DNA of 5,478 bases from Actinobacteria bacterium UBA3086 (GTDB lineage: Bacteria; Actinomycetota; Coriobacteriia; Anaerosomatales; UBA3086): positions 5,333 through 10,810 of the forward strand of contig DFBG01000120.1 in assembly GCA_002367305.1 (NCBI GenBank), given 5' to 3'. This document shows, piece after piece, positions 4,784 through 5,478 of this stretch. Numbering within the stretch: position 1 is the stretch's first letter; every line of letters begins with the position of its first letter. The position numbers and the translations under genes are program-made. Below the pieces are notes generated by a model. That model searched no databases. It was not told where the DNA came from and saw nothing but the letters and a program-made list of their open reading frames with translations.

Positions 4784-5478
4784 ATGTCAGAGCGGCGTTC
4801 GGTCATCTTGATGGTGTTGAGCCTCGTGCTCACACTGACGGTGATCCCCTTGAGTGGCTGCAACGCTGGCGCACGTGCAGCGAATGAACTCGTCGTGACG
4901 GGCTCCACAACGATCCTGCCCATCGCCGAGATCGCTGGCGAGATGTTCACCGATGACAATCCCGAGAACAAGGTACTCGTCTCAGGATTGGGTTCGTCGG
5001 CTGGGATTGAGACTGTCTCGCGCGGGTCGTCCGACATCGGTACGGCGTCGCGCGATCTGAAAGAAGAGGAGATGGAGCTCGGCCTCTACGACACGCCGCT
5101 CGCCTACGATGCGATCGCGGTGATCGTTCATCCGTCGAATCCGATCGATGATCTGACCAAGGAGCAGGTTCGGTTGATATTCAACGGCACCTACACTAAC
5201 TGGTCGGAGCTTGGTGGCAACGACGTCAGGATCGGTCTGGTCAATCGGGACGAGGCTTCCGGCACTCGTGAGGCGTTCTACAAGATCGCCATGGAGAAGT
5301 CACCTTTTGACCGCACAGCGGCCGTACTGCCGGGGACGGGACAGGTCCGTTCGGTCGTGGCTCAGGCTGAAGGTGCAGTCGGCTATATATCACTCGGGTT
5401 CGTGAACAACGAGGTCAAGTCGATCTCGGTCGATGGCATCGAGGCCTCTGCGGAGACTGTGGTGGATGGCACCTATCC
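4784..5478 (+). CDS. pstS: PstS-type phosphate-binding lipoprotein, 5' part only
   Basis: The frame is open to the window end; 231 codons are present and the gene continues beyond. The product starts with a lipoprotein signal (MSERRS, hydrophobic core at 7-23, lipobox LSGC with Cys26), so it should be anchored outside the membrane. Substrate-binding features of the PstS family follow: TGSTTILP (39-46), GLGSSAGIETVSRGSSDIG (68-86), the conserved ASRDL, DEASGTREAF (156-165) and GAVGYISLGFV near residue 201. PstS delivers phosphate to the PstCAB ABC transporter; those genes would be expected downstream but are out of view. The ATG has AAAGGA 7 bases upstream, inside the end of pgeF. The 3-base gap to pgeF implies cotranscription and possibly coupled translation. 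No Pho-box-like repeat is visible immediately upstream. Related PstS-like proteins exist, so phosphate as ligand is likely, not proven. Confidence 0.93.
   Translation, partial: MSERRSVILMVLSLVLTLTVIPLSGCNAGARAANELVVTGSTTILPIAEIAGEMFTDDNPENKVLVSGLGSSAGIETVSRGSSDIGTASRDLKEEEMELGLYDTPLAYDAIAVIVHPSNPIDDLTKEQVRLIFNGTYTNWSELGGNDVRIGLVNRDEASGTREAFYKIAMEKSPFDRTAAVLPGTGQVRSVVAQAEGAVGYISLGFVNNEVKSISVDGIEASAETVVDGTY

Noticed and set aside
4537..5037. Minus-strand open frame spanning the pgeF-pstS junction
   Set aside because: It is antisense to two recognised genes and shows no family features.

Overview
The window is 5,478 bases of moderately GC-rich chromosomal DNA. It covers the end of a bacterial division and cell-wall (dcw) cluster and its downstream neighbours. 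It holds six protein genes: a 3' fragment of ftsQ, an exported L,D-transpeptidase, ftsZ, a membrane protein with a DUF4013-like profile on the minus strand, pgeF (yfiH family), and the 5' part of a pstS-type phosphate-binding lipoprotein. No tRNA, rRNA, CRISPR array, insertion sequence or phage-type gene is visible.

The organism is most likely an actinobacterium in the broad sense. FtsZ has the signature loop AGEGGGTGTG, where most other phyla have AGMGGGTGTG, and NLDFADVR in the T7 loop. No ftsA lies between ftsQ and ftsZ. A pgeF gene lies close downstream of ftsZ, as in actinobacterial dcw clusters. The short-type PstS and the DUF4013-like protein suggest a deep lineage such as Coriobacteriia rather than Streptomyces or Mycobacterium; this last step is inference.

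Layout. Bases 1-1524 carry ftsQ and, 15 bases later, the L,D-transpeptidase, almost certainly in one transcript. A 188-base gap (1525-1712) follows, with a candidate promoter and a perfect 15-bp palindrome before ftsZ (1713-2786). The 159 bases between ftsZ and the convergent minus-strand gene contain three stem-loops, one a terminator for each gene and one between them. The membrane-protein gene (2946-3755, minus) diverges from pgeF across another 188-base gap (3756-3943). pgeF (3944-4780) and pstS (4784 to the window end) are separated by 3 bases and probably cotranscribed.

Functionally, FtsQ (divisome scaffold), the L,D-transpeptidase (3-3 peptidoglycan cross-linking or attachment of proteins or polymers to the wall) and FtsZ (cytokinetic ring GTPase) form a division and wall-synthesis block. 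The genes after ftsZ have no evident mechanistic link to it. No clearly undescribed system was found. The points most worth following are the L,D-transpeptidase in the position between ftsQ and ftsZ, the palindrome upstream of ftsZ, and the antisense membrane-protein gene that splits ftsZ from pgeF.
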